A stretch of DNA of 64,000 nucleotides from Flavobacterium saccharophilum (lineage in GTDB: Bacteria > Bacteroidota > Bacteroidia > Flavobacteriales > Flavobacteriaceae): positions 124,001 through 188,000 of the forward strand of contig NZ_FRBY01000005.1 of the NCBI RefSeq assembly GCF_900142735.1. The letters are read 5' to 3'. The notes beneath the pieces are model-generated. The model saw nothing but the letters and a program-made list of their open reading frames with translations. It ran no database searches and was not told the DNA's origin. The position numbers and the translations under genes were made by a program. Positions 55,801 through 63,429 of this stretch are shown here, in pieces. Each line of letters starts with the position of its first letter. Position 1 is the first letter of the stretch.

Positions 55801-58716
55801 TTAATTAATGGTAATAGTTAATTTTCCTTTTAGCCTTTTATTTTTAGTTTTTATTCTGCCATTGCTATGAGGAGTTCCGTAAAAAGGTTCAGATCCTGCA
55901 TTGCTGTAGTCAGAAATTAACCATTGTATTTGTTCATCTTGTAACCAGCTTCTTGAGGCTTGAGTTCCATCTGAAAGTACTTTTATTGCATTTCCTGTTT
56001 TATCCTGAAGCTGTGCTGATTCAATATGTCTTTTTGTTGAGCGAAAATCATTGCTTCCTAAATCATTGGCGTCATCTTTCCAGTCTCCGGTTGGCGCAAC
56101 TCCCGGTTCTTCAACTCCATTTATATGTTTTGCATTTAACATTGTCGTTCCTTCGATTCTTGCAATATCATTTTCAGGATAGATTGTAAATTCGCCTTTA
56201 CGTTTCCAGCTTAACTGATCAAAGTGTTTTGGTAACTGCATTAACATTCCATACTGATACGGACTTTGATCCGTTTCACCATATTCTACTTCATAGGTTG
56301 TTTCTAATTTTCCATCAGAAGTAAACAAATAAGATTGTTTTCCTTTGACATCAATATAGGCTGTTTTCATATCGACCGCAATTCCTTTTTCGGTTTGTTT
56401 GACTGTTAGATCTGTTGCAAACAAAGTGTAAAGCGGATAATTTTTTACCGGATAAATATTATTCTGATACGTTTCGCCGGCGACATTCGGTTTTCCGCCA
56501 TCTTCATCATTCATCGGTACAAAACAAAAAACCGGTCCTTGTGTTGCTAACGTTTGATTGTTCTTTGTAATATTGGTGACGATTCCTGTTACTTTATTAA
56601 TCAAATAACTGACTTCTCCTTGTTTTACTGTTATCGCCGATTCACTCTCAGAGAATGAAAGTGCTACTTTTCGATCTTCTAATTTAGTTAAAATCTTGTT
56701 CTCATATTGTTCTTCGTCAACAATTGTCCCATTTGAATTGGTAAACGAAATATAAAATCCTGTTGTTTTTTTATCCAGAGGAACTCTAATAATGCCTTCT
56801 CCTCTTGCCGGAATAACAGAAGAAATCAATTTAGAACCACCATTTGCTTTTACTTCAATTTTAATTTCTTTAAGTGACGTGAAATCGAATCGATTCTCAA
56901 CGCTTAATTCTACGAAACCTTTTGCTATTGTTCCCCAATTTACATTCGTAATTCTTATTGGAGAATAAGCTTTTTTCATACCGTAATATTCTGGTTTGGG
57001 TCTGCGCCATGCATCTAGCGGTCCCCATGGTCCATAACCTACGATTCTTCCATCGGGCATATGAAAAATATCATCAATACCACTCCATATGGCACCGCCT
57101 AAATTTCCTTTATGTTTATAAATAGAATCGTAAAATTGCACAAGCGGTTCATTGTAAGCACTTCTAACTCCCGGATCACTTAATAGTTCTCTACGATTGT
57201 AAGTCGATAAATGGGCATATTCTCCAAACAATGTTGGTCTTGACATGGTGTCTGTTGCTTTTGGTCCATTGATCCCCGGATAATGATAATTGGCTACATC
57301 GGCTTTGCTGCCTGCATTGTTAAAACCTCCCCAACATTGATCGTGAAAACTTGTAGGTCTCGATGGATCCATCTCTTTGACAATCTTATTTACTTTTTCC
57401 CAAAGCGGACTCCATTTGGATTCATTTCCTAATGACCAAATAATAATAGAGGGATGATTACGTCCTGCTAATACATTATCCATATTGGCTCTTACCATAA
57501 AAGGAAGGAATTTTTCATCCGTATAACTCCACAATTTCCATATTGGCGATGCATGGTGCTGAATCCAGGTCAATGAAGCTTCACTTTCTACAAATAAACC
57601 TAATTCATCTGCCGCGTTCAAAAACTCTTCAGAAGGAGGATAATGTGAAGTACGTATGTAATTGCAATTGGCTGCTTTAAATAATTCCGCATCGGTTCGA
57701 TCCAAAGTCGGTGAAATGCTTCGCCCGGTTAATGGATGAACAGAATGACGGTTTACACCATGTAATTTGATTGCTTTTCCGTTAACAAAAAACTGATTTC
57801 CTTTAATAACGATTTGACGAAATCCTACTTTTTGCTCATTGGTTTGCTTCTTATTATTATTGACAAATAATTCAGTTTGTAGTTTATATAAATAGGGATG
57901 CTCAGGATCCCAATGTTTTGGAGATTTTATTACTAAAACTGTTTCAATATCAGCCGTAGTATTTGCAGTGATTTTTTTTACTGCTGAGGTCTTTTTTGCC
58001 ACTACTTTTCCGGTTGCATCAAAAAGAGTAAATTGAAAATACGCCTCTTCAGAAGCTGATAAAGTACTCGTTACAGCATTTGTGATGGTCAGGGAAGCGT
58101 TATTATAAGAAGCATCAAAAACAGTATTGTTATTTGCTTCAGCAATATAAATTGGAGCAACCGCAAACAAAGTTACTTTTCTCAAAAGTCCGCCAACCGT
58201 ATGGCAGGCATATTGAGAAGTACACGCCAATCGGTCACTAACGGTTAAAGCCTGAACCTCAACCTCCAGAATATCTTCTTTATAAGTTAATTGCTTCGTG
58301 ATATCAACCTCAAAAGGAACAAAACTTCCCTCATGTTCGCCGACCGTTTTTCCGTTTACTTTAACCAAAGCATGAGAACTTACAGCATCAAACCTGATTT
58401 TAATTTGGTTGCCTTTCCAATTGGCCGGAATAGCGAGCTTTTTAGTATATAAAGCCGTTTGTCCTTCTTTTACGCTGTATCCCTGCATTTCCCATTCTCC
58501 AGGTACCTCAATCTTTTTTGCCTTTTGAGTTTGTTCTTTTATGTCAAAATCCCAACTGCCATTTAGAGATACTATAGGCGAAGAAACATCAGCAACAGCA
58601 GCAGGAAATGGTGTAAGGACAGGAACTTCAAAATTCTGAATGCTTTTTGTTTGCGCAGCTGCGGGACAGATAAAAGCAAACCAGCATAAAAAGGTTATTA
58701 TTGTTATTTTTTTCAT
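55801..58716 (-). CDS. GH2 beta-galactosidase, secreted (large type)
   Basis: A 971-aa LacZ-like enzyme with signal peptide (about 1-21). Domain order is sugar-binding jelly roll, Ig-like domain, TIM barrel and a C-terminal small-chain domain (about 690-960). Acid/base Glu432 lies in WSLGNESKW, nucleophile Glu499 in TLFGEYAH; HGVNRHSVHP and SHYPPSEEFL are typical. It ends 2 bp before the GH95 start codon, so the two are tightly co-translated. It removes terminal beta-galactose in the periplasm, alongside GH35, on a galactan or galactose-decorated glycan. Confidence 0.9.
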   Translation of the reverse strand: MKKITIITFLCWFAFICPAAAQTKSIQNFEVPVLTPFPAAVADVSSPIVSLNGSWDFDIKEQTQKAKKIEVPGEWEMQGYSVKEGQTALYTKKLAIPANWKGNQIKIRFDAVSSHALVKVNGKTVGEHEGSFVPFEVDITKQLTYKEDILEVEVQALTVSDRLACTSQYACHTVGGLLRKVTLFAVAPIYIAEANNNTVFDASYNNASLTITNAVTSTLSASEEAYFQFTLFDATGKVVAKKTSAVKKITANTTADIETVLVIKSPKHWDPEHPYLYKLQTELFVNNNKKQTNEQKVGFRQIVIKGNQFFVNGKAIKLHGVNRHSVHPLTGRSISPTLDRTDAELFKAANCNYIRTSHYPPSEEFLNAADELGLFVESEASLTWIQHHASPIWKLWSYTDEKFLPFMVRANMDNVLAGRNHPSIIIWSLGNESKWSPLWEKVNKIVKEMDPSRPTSFHDQCWGGFNNAGSKADVANYHYPGINGPKATDTMSRPTLFGEYAHLSTYNRRELLSDPGVRSAYNEPLVQFYDSIYKHKGNLGGAIWSGIDDIFHMPDGRIVGYGPWGPLDAWRRPKPEYYGMKKAYSPIRITNVNWGTIAKGFVELSVENRFDFTSLKEIKIEVKANGGSKLISSVIPARGEGIIRVPLDKKTTGFYISFTNSNGTIVDEEQYENKILTKLEDRKVALSFSESESAITVKQGEVSYLINKVTGIVTNITKNNQTLATQGPVFCFVPMNDEDGGKPNVAGETYQNNIYPVKNYPLYTLFATDLTVKQTEKGIAVDMKTAYIDVKGKQSYLFTSDGKLETTYEVEYGETDQSPYQYGMLMQLPKHFDQLSWKRKGEFTIYPENDIARIEGTTMLNAKHINGVEEPGVAPTGDWKDDANDLGSNDFRSTKRHIESAQLQDKTGNAIKVLSDGTQASRSWLQDEQIQWLISDYSNAGSEPFYGTPHSNGRIKTKNKRLKGKLTITIN

Positions 58717-58776
58717 TTTGGTGAATTGATGTTTTATAAAGACTTAAATACAAGTCAAAAATTCAGTTTCAAAAAT

Positions 58777-59469
58777 TTACATGATACCGTATTTGTCAAA
58801 AGCTTCTTTGGTACTCATTCCTTCCAATATCTTCTTCTGAACCATTTTTTCGCCTCTTGCTTTTTCAATAGAAAGACGGAATACTTCTTCTTCAACTGCT
58901 CTTGGAACTACACAAACACCGTCTATATCGCCAATAATAATATCTCCCGAATTAATTCGGACACCTTTTATTTCTATTGGTACTCTAAAGTCAATTACTT
59001 TTCCACGCGGCGCCTGATCCTGGGCGTATCTTCCATAAGAAAAAGAAGGAAATTTTAGTTCTAGTATTCCTCTGGTATCTCTCGAATAACCGTCTACAAC
59101 TGCACCGGCTGCCCCTAATATTTGTGCACGTGTTGCCATCAGCTCTCCCCATAAAGCATAAGATGGCGAAGAACCGGTACAGATGTAAACTTCATTTTTT
59201 TTCAAATCGTCCAATGCTTCTAACATCAATCCGAAAGGTTTATTTAAAACCGGATTATTACTACTGGAATCTGAAACAACATCTGCTTCTAATACGGTCA
59301 TGGCGCGACCTATAATGAACATATCATCCTGCAAAGGCTGTATTTGTGGTGGCAGAAATTGGTTTAACAAACCTAATTTATCCATAACATCTCCTACTAC
59401 TGCAGTATAAAGTTCATTACGCACAATATCAAAAAGCTCATCGTCGTTCTTCCAAAATATAGTTTCCAT
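58777..59469 (-). CDS. RraA-family protein, possible keto-acid aldolase
   Basis: A 230-aa member of the RraA/HMG-aldolase family (once annotated as menaquinone methyltransferase). The conserved GELMATRAQILGAAGAVVDG followed by YSRDTRGI holds the Arg-Asp pair that binds substrate and metal; GDIDGVCVVP is typical. Family aldolases cleave 4-hydroxy-2-keto acids to pyruvate plus an aldehyde. First gene of the catabolic operon, which already has a KDPG aldolase, so it may cleave an unphosphorylated 2-keto-3-deoxy-acid or a side product. It might instead be a regulator-like member without activity. Confidence 0.78.
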   Translation of the reverse strand: METIFWKNDDELFDIVRNELYTAVVGDVMDKLGLLNQFLPPQIQPLQDDMFIIGRAMTVLEADVVSDSSSNNPVLNKPFGLMLEALDDLKKNEVYICTGSSPSYALWGELMATRAQILGAAGAVVDGYSRDTRGILELKFPSFSYGRYAQDQAPRGKVIDFRVPIEIKGVRINSGDIIIGDIDGVCVVPRAVEEEVFRLSIEKARGEKMVQKKILEGMSTKEAFDKYGIM

Positions 59470-59653
59470 TACCCTCGAATTTTTATTTAATTAATTACTG
59501 ATTAAAACATAAGTCAAAACTACGCTATAACCTTTTTCTCTATTTACACTAACTTAACTAATACTTAAACTATTTTAATCATTTTAAGTTTCCGTAAAAC
59601 AATTATGTGTAATATTGTTTAAGTTAAGTTTAATCATCAACTATGAATACAAG
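59470..59653. promoter_or_regulatory. Divergent promoter region, RraA operon and AraC gene
   Basis: A 184-bp AT-rich gap. ACTTAACTAATACTTAAACT (about 59552-59571) looks like a direct repeat of ACTTAAnT, and the inverse AAGTTAAGT recurs near 59621. These are candidate AraC sites. No exact promoter box seen. Confidence 0.4.
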
Positions 59654-60532
59654 ATGAAAGCGATATTAATTGAGTTACCTAAGCAAAATTCGTCTTTGGT
59701 TAGTGTCAAAAAAGTAAAAGAACATGACTTTGATGCCACTTTGCACTTTCATGATTTTTGCGAATTAAGTTTTGTTAAAAAAAGCAGTGGAAAAAGAATT
59801 ATTGGAGATAGTATCACCAATTTTTCTGATGGAGATTTAGTACTAATGAGTCCGAACTTACCTCATATGTGGTATGAAGACGTGCCAAATAATCAACACA
59901 ATAGAAATAAATCTGTTGAAGCTATTGTGATTTATTTTCCAATTAATTTCTATGAAAAACTGTGCACGGAGCCCGAGGATTTATCTAAGAAAAAGAGTCT
60001 TTTTGAAAAAGCAGAAAGAGGCATGCGCTTTACCGGAAAAACCAGAACAAAAATAACCAAGCACTTAGAAAAAATGACAACGACTGAAGGGCTTCAACGA
60101 ATAATTGAATTTCTTAAGATCGTAAATATTATGCTCAATACTGATGAATATGAGCTGCTTGCCGGTTTAGGATATTTCCATTCCTATAATGAAAAAGACA
60201 CCGAAAGAATGAATCAGGTGTATAAATACATTATGATGAATTTTACCAAACCCATTTCATTAGAAACGATTGCATCTGTCGCCCACATGACACCGCCGGC
60301 ATTTTGCAGTTTCTTTAAAAAAAGAGCCCAAAAATCATTTACCCGTTTTTTAAACGAATTAAGAACAGGACATGCCTGTAAACTTTTGCAAAATGAAAAG
60401 CTATCTGTATCTGATGTATGCTATGAAAGTGGTTATCAGAATTTTGTGAATTTCAACAAGCATTTTAAGCAAATCACAGGAAAAACGCCAAGTACGTATA
60501 GAAAAGAATTTGCTACGATTCGAAATTTCTAA
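59654..60532 (+). CDS. AraC-family transcriptional regulator
   Basis: A 293-aa regulator. The frame is open from a TTG at 59615, but the ATG at 59654 (MKAILIELPKQNSS) gives the normal start. The N-terminal half is a cupin sensor domain (HFHDFCELSFVKKSSGKRIIGD, DLVLMSPNLPHMWYED). The C-terminal hundred residues contain two HTH motifs (ISLETIASVAHMTPPAFCSFFKK and LSVSDVCYESGYQNFVNFNKHFK, then ITGKTPSTYRKEF). Divergent position makes it the likely activator of the RraA-to-symporter operon, responding to a sugar of the pathway. Confidence 0.9.
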   Translation: MKAILIELPKQNSSLVSVKKVKEHDFDATLHFHDFCELSFVKKSSGKRIIGDSITNFSDGDLVLMSPNLPHMWYEDVPNNQHNRNKSVEAIVIYFPINFYEKLCTEPEDLSKKKSLFEKAERGMRFTGKTRTKITKHLEKMTTTEGLQRIIEFLKIVNIMLNTDEYELLAGLGYFHSYNEKDTERMNQVYKYIMMNFTKPISLETIASVAHMTPPAFCSFFKKRAQKSFTRFLNELRTGHACKLLQNEKLSVSDVCYESGYQNFVNFNKHFKQITGKTPSTYRKEFATIRNF

Positions 60533-60586
60533 TAAACAGTGAGTTAAAAAAAAACTACTATTCTCAAGCTTTTTTAATTAAATTTA

Positions 60587-60619
60587 TTGGGAATTACCAA
60601 AAAAAACTTACTATCTTTG
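60587..60619 (+). promoter_or_regulatory. Bacteroidota-type promoter of tRNA-Lys
   Basis: TTG at 60587-60589 and TATCTTTG at 60612-60619, an exact TAnnTTTG box at normal spacing, about 25 bp before the tRNA. Confidence 0.75.
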
Positions 60620-60644
60620 CACCCCCATTCAAGAATGGAATAAT

Positions 60645-60717
60645 GACTCGATAGCTCAGTTGGTAGAGCACATCACTTTTAATGATGGGGTCCTGGGTTC
60701 GAGCCCCAGTCGGGTCA
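60645..60717 (+). tRNA. tRNA-Lys (UUU anticodon)
   Basis: A 73-base cloverleaf. Acceptor arms GACTCGA/TCGGGTC pair (one G-T), the D arm reads AGCTCAGTTGGTAGAGC, the anticodon stem CATCA/TGATG holds the loop CTTTTAA with anticodon TTT, and the T arm has GGTTCGAGCCC. CCA is not encoded. A promoter lies before it and a terminator directly after. Confidence 0.95.
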
Positions 60718-60718
60718 C

Positions 60719-60754
60719 AAAAGGTTGAGTAATTTATTTTACTCAACCTTTTTT
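60719..60754 (+). terminator. Terminator after tRNA-Lys
   Basis: AAGGTTGAGTAA pairs perfectly with TTACTCAACCTT around six bases, with a six-T tail. Confidence 0.85.
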
Positions 60755-60788
60755 CATTTTAGGTCATGTAGAGAAATGGTCGATTCAG

Positions 60789-61096
60789 GATCCCCTAAAA
60801 CCTGTGAAGAGAAAAAAAATTACCACGGAGAACGCAAAGTTTTTTAAATATTCTAAGTTTAGTAAAAACACAAAGTTCACAAAGCTTTGCGGACTTTGAT
60901 TGTGTAAGCACAACTTAAATACTAGTGAACTCTGCGAAAATCTTTGTGTTCTCTGCGTTAAAAAATAATTAAGATGTACGAAATTTTCAATGTTTCCCAA
61001 CAACATCTAGCGTTGATTCTAAAAGATCCTGCATTTCTATTTGATTTTAAAAACATAAACTCAGCATTTTAATATTTCTCCACAACAATATGTATT
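60789..61096. repeat. Tandem 308-bp repeat, copy 1 with MITE-like core
   Basis: Starts GATCCCCTAAAACCTGTG. The inner core (about 60820-60966) begins TTACCACGGAGAACGCAAAG and ends CTTTGTGTTCTCTGCGTTAA, imperfect inverted ends, and contains further CACAAAG/CTTTGCG words that fold back. The core matches copy 2 almost exactly, while the right-hand third differs clearly. Open frames on its minus strand are a by-product of the repeat. Confidence 0.85.
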
Positions 61097-61401
61097 GATC
61101 CCTAAAACCTGTGGAGAGAAAAAAAATTACCACGGAGAACGCAAAGTTTTTTAAATATTCTAAGTTTAGTAAAAACACAAAGTTCACAAAGCTTTGCGGA
61201 CTTTGATTGTGTAAGCACAACTTAAATACTAGTGAACTCTGCGAAAATCTTTGTGTTCTCTGCGTTAAAAAATAATTAAGATGCATGAAATTTTCAATAT
61301 TCTCCAACGATATCTAGCGTTGATTTTAGAAGAGTCCGGAATTTCTATTTGATTTTAAAAATATAGACTCAGCATTTTAATATTTCTCCACAATATATAT
61401 T
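61097..61401. repeat. Tandem 308-bp repeat, copy 2
   Basis: Begins GATCCCTAAAACCTGTGG directly where copy 1 ends. The core (about 61127-61272) differs from copy 1 by at most a base or two; the right flank (from about 61283) is only moderately similar. A few bases (AATCCTTGAAATACC) after 61401 look like the decayed start of a third unit. Confidence 0.85.
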
Positions 61402-61576
61402 AATCCTTGAAATACCCATGATTTTATTACTTCCAGGCACAAATAATCATCAGAAAACGATCTAATTTTTCAAAGTTTTCAATTACTATATCTTTCCAGT
61501 TCTCCTTTCCAGTCATCAAAAACAATGGCTTTTCCTCTAAAAAACAATCAATTACAAAAAAAAATACTTCAAAATA

Positions 61577-61626
61577 TTTGCGTAGCCAAATAACTTCATA
61601 TACATTTGTAGCCAAATAACTTCATA
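61577..61626 (+). promoter_or_regulatory. arsR promoter with a 19-bp direct repeat
   Basis: TTTG at 61577-61580 and TACATTTG at 61601-61608 match the Bacteroidota promoter. GTAGCCAAATAACTTCATA occurs at 61582-61600 and again at 61608-61626, flanking the -7 box and ending at the ATG. The copies are 26 bp apart and likely serve as operators for the ArsR protein or as a recent duplication. Confidence 0.7.
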
Positions 61627-61950
61627 ATGAATTTAAGACGAGATGTATTTCAGGCCATAGCCGATCCGACGAGAAGAGCTATTTTACTTTTGGTGACTTC
61701 GCATTCGATGACAGCCGGAGCGATAGCATCCAATTTTGACACAGCAAGACCAACCGTTTCCAAACATTTAAAAATTCTGACCGAATGTGAATTGCTTCAG
61801 CAAACACAAAATGGCCGGGAAGTACATTACACTATAAATGCGGAAAGAATGAGAGAAGTTGCTGAATTTATTGAACCTTTCATAAAAATGTGGGATGACA
61901 GATTCAATAAACTTGAAGATATCATGAAAAACTATAAACCAGAAAACTAA
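61627..61950 (+). CDS. ArsR-family transcriptional repressor
   Basis: A 107-aa winged-helix protein. Family features are VFQAIADPTRRAILLL, the recognition helix TARPTVSKHLKILTECELL and the wing QNGREVHYTI. No metal-binding Cys cluster is visible, so it is of the non-metal group usually paired with an AHSA1 gene, as here (6 bp gap). It probably controls its own small operon through the repeats in its promoter. Confidence 0.9.
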   Translation: MNLRRDVFQAIADPTRRAILLLVTSHSMTAGAIASNFDTARPTVSKHLKILTECELLQQTQNGREVHYTINAERMREVAEFIEPFIKMWDDRFNKLEDIMKNYKPEN

Positions 61951-61956
61951 ACCAAT

Positions 61957-62424
61957 ATGGAATTAAAAACGAAAATAAATGCCGAAGACGGAAAACAGGA
62001 ACTCGTCATTACAAGAGATTTCGACTTGCCTGTTTCTTTACTTTTCAAAGCGTATATAGAACCCGGAATTGTAGAGCAATGGATGGGAACCAAAGTGTTA
62101 AAACTGGAAAATAAAAAACACGGCGGCTATCAATTTGAAACTAGTGATACAAAAGGAAATGTAGTACTACAGATCAACGGTGCCATCCATGAGTACATTC
62201 CAAACCAAAAAATTACCCGAACCTTTGAAATGGAAAATTCCCCATTTGCAGTGCAATTAGAGTTTCTGGAATTTGAAGCACTCACAGAAAACACCAGCAA
62301 ACTGACCATGCAAATTGTTTACAAATCAAATGCATTAAGAGATCAAATGATGCAGCTTCCGTTTAAACAAGGCATCAATATGGCACACAACAGACTTCAG
62401 GAAATAGTAAATAAATTAAAATAA
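61957..62424 (+). CDS. AHSA1/SRPBCC-domain protein
   Basis: A 155-aa START-like fold protein: ITRDFDLPVSLLFKAYIEPGIVEQWMG at the start of the domain and a C-terminal long helix (MQLPFKQGINMAHNRLQEIV). Such proteins bind hydrophobic ligands and are frequently encoded behind an ArsR repressor. Ligand unknown. Confidence 0.85.
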   Translation: MELKTKINAEDGKQELVITRDFDLPVSLLFKAYIEPGIVEQWMGTKVLKLENKKHGGYQFETSDTKGNVVLQINGAIHEYIPNQKITRTFEMENSPFAVQLEFLEFEALTENTSKLTMQIVYKSNALRDQMMQLPFKQGINMAHNRLQEIVNKLK

Positions 62425-62430
62425 AATATC

Positions 62431-62808
62431 ATGACAAAGAGAAACAAAATTATATACTGGGTTGCCACACTATGGCTGGCATTAGGAATGACTGCAACGG
62501 GAATCGTGCAGATATTACAAATAAAAGAAGAAGTAGATATGATGGCACATTTAGGCTATCCACTTTATTTTCTGGTTATATTAGGGGTTTGGAAATTGTT
62601 AGGCGTTATCGCAATACTAATTCCGAAATTCCCGTTACTAAAAGAATGGGCTTATGCCGGTTTCTTCTTCGCGATGTCGGGTGCTATTGTATCACACTTT
62701 GCCAAAGGCGACGATGCTATTGCTTATTTTGGTCCAACTTTATTGCTTGTTTTAACTGTTCTTTCCTGGTATTTTAGACCTGCAGAGAGAAAAACAATTT
62801 CGGTTTAA
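62431..62808 (+). CDS. DoxX-like membrane protein
   Basis: A 125-aa protein with four hydrophobic segments (IIYWVATLWLALGMTATGIVQI, LGYPLYFLVILGVWKLLGVIAILI, WAYAGFFFAMSGAIVSHFA, PTLLLVLTVLSWYF). Pattern matches the DoxX-like family. Six bases after the AHSA1 gene. Function unknown; such proteins are linked to redox or quinone processes in other bacteria. Confidence 0.8.
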   Translation: MTKRNKIIYWVATLWLALGMTATGIVQILQIKEEVDMMAHLGYPLYFLVILGVWKLLGVIAILIPKFPLLKEWAYAGFFFAMSGAIVSHFAKGDDAIAYFGPTLLLVLTVLSWYFRPAERKTISV

Positions 62809-62824
62809 TCTAAAAATAATCAAA

Positions 62825-63400
62825 ATGAATCCTAAAGTTGATTTTTATTTTAAAGACAAAAAGTGGCAGGAAGAATTGGAACAACTAAGAAAGATTGCGC
62901 TTGATTGTCAATTAACGGAAGAACTAAAATGGGGCACTCCCTGTTATACGCACCAAAAAAAGAATATTGTTTTAATACACGACTTTAAAGAATATTGTGC
63001 CTTTTTATTTTTTAAAGGCTCTTTATTAAAAGATACGGAAGGAATTCTGATTCAGCAATCTGAGAATGTTCAGGCAGCAAGACAAATCAGATTTACTAAT
63101 CTTAAAGAAATTACCGAGCAAAAAAACATTTTAAAAGCCTACATCTACGAAGCCATTGAAATTGAAAAAGCAGGTTTGAAGGTCGAATTAAAAAAGACCT
63201 CAGAATTTCCGGTTTCAGAAGAATTTCAAAAGCAATTAGATGCAGATTCTAAACTAAAAAAAGCTTTCGAAGTCCTAACTCCAGGACGTCAAAGAGGTTA
63301 TTTATTGCATTTTTCTCAACCAAAACAAGCCCAAACCCGAGAAGCAAGAGTAGAGAAAGCTATTCCGAATATTCTTAACGGAAAAGGATTAAACGATTAA
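62825..63400 (+). CDS. YdeI/DUF1801-domain protein
   Basis: A 191-aa protein with an N-terminal DUF1801-like domain (LRKIALDCQLTEELKWGTPCYTHQKKNIVLIHDFKEYCAFLFFKG) and a C-terminal YdeI-type tail (LTPGRQRGYLLHFSQPKQAQTREARVEKAIP). Function unknown. It follows the DoxX-like gene by 16 bp, so likely same transcript. Confidence 0.8.
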   Translation: MNPKVDFYFKDKKWQEELEQLRKIALDCQLTEELKWGTPCYTHQKKNIVLIHDFKEYCAFLFFKGSLLKDTEGILIQQSENVQAARQIRFTNLKEITEQKNILKAYIYEAIEIEKAGLKVELKKTSEFPVSEEFQKQLDADSKLKKAFEVLTPGRQRGYLLHFSQPKQAQTREARVEKAIPNILNGKGLND

Positions 63401-63429
63401 TTATCTTTACAATACAAAACGAAATCAAA

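Noticed and set aside
60785..61307. Two near-identical minus-strand ORFs of 73 and 86 aa (60785-61006, 61047-61307) that look like a duplicated small-protein family
   Set aside because: They lie wholly within the palindromic tandem repeat, have low-complexity peptides and no start context. Their similarity is explained by the DNA repeat.
61427..61615. A 62-aa minus-strand ORF (MATNVYEVIWLRKYFEV...) upstream of arsR
   Set aside because: It overlaps the arsR promoter and direct repeats, and the peptide resembles nothing recognisable.
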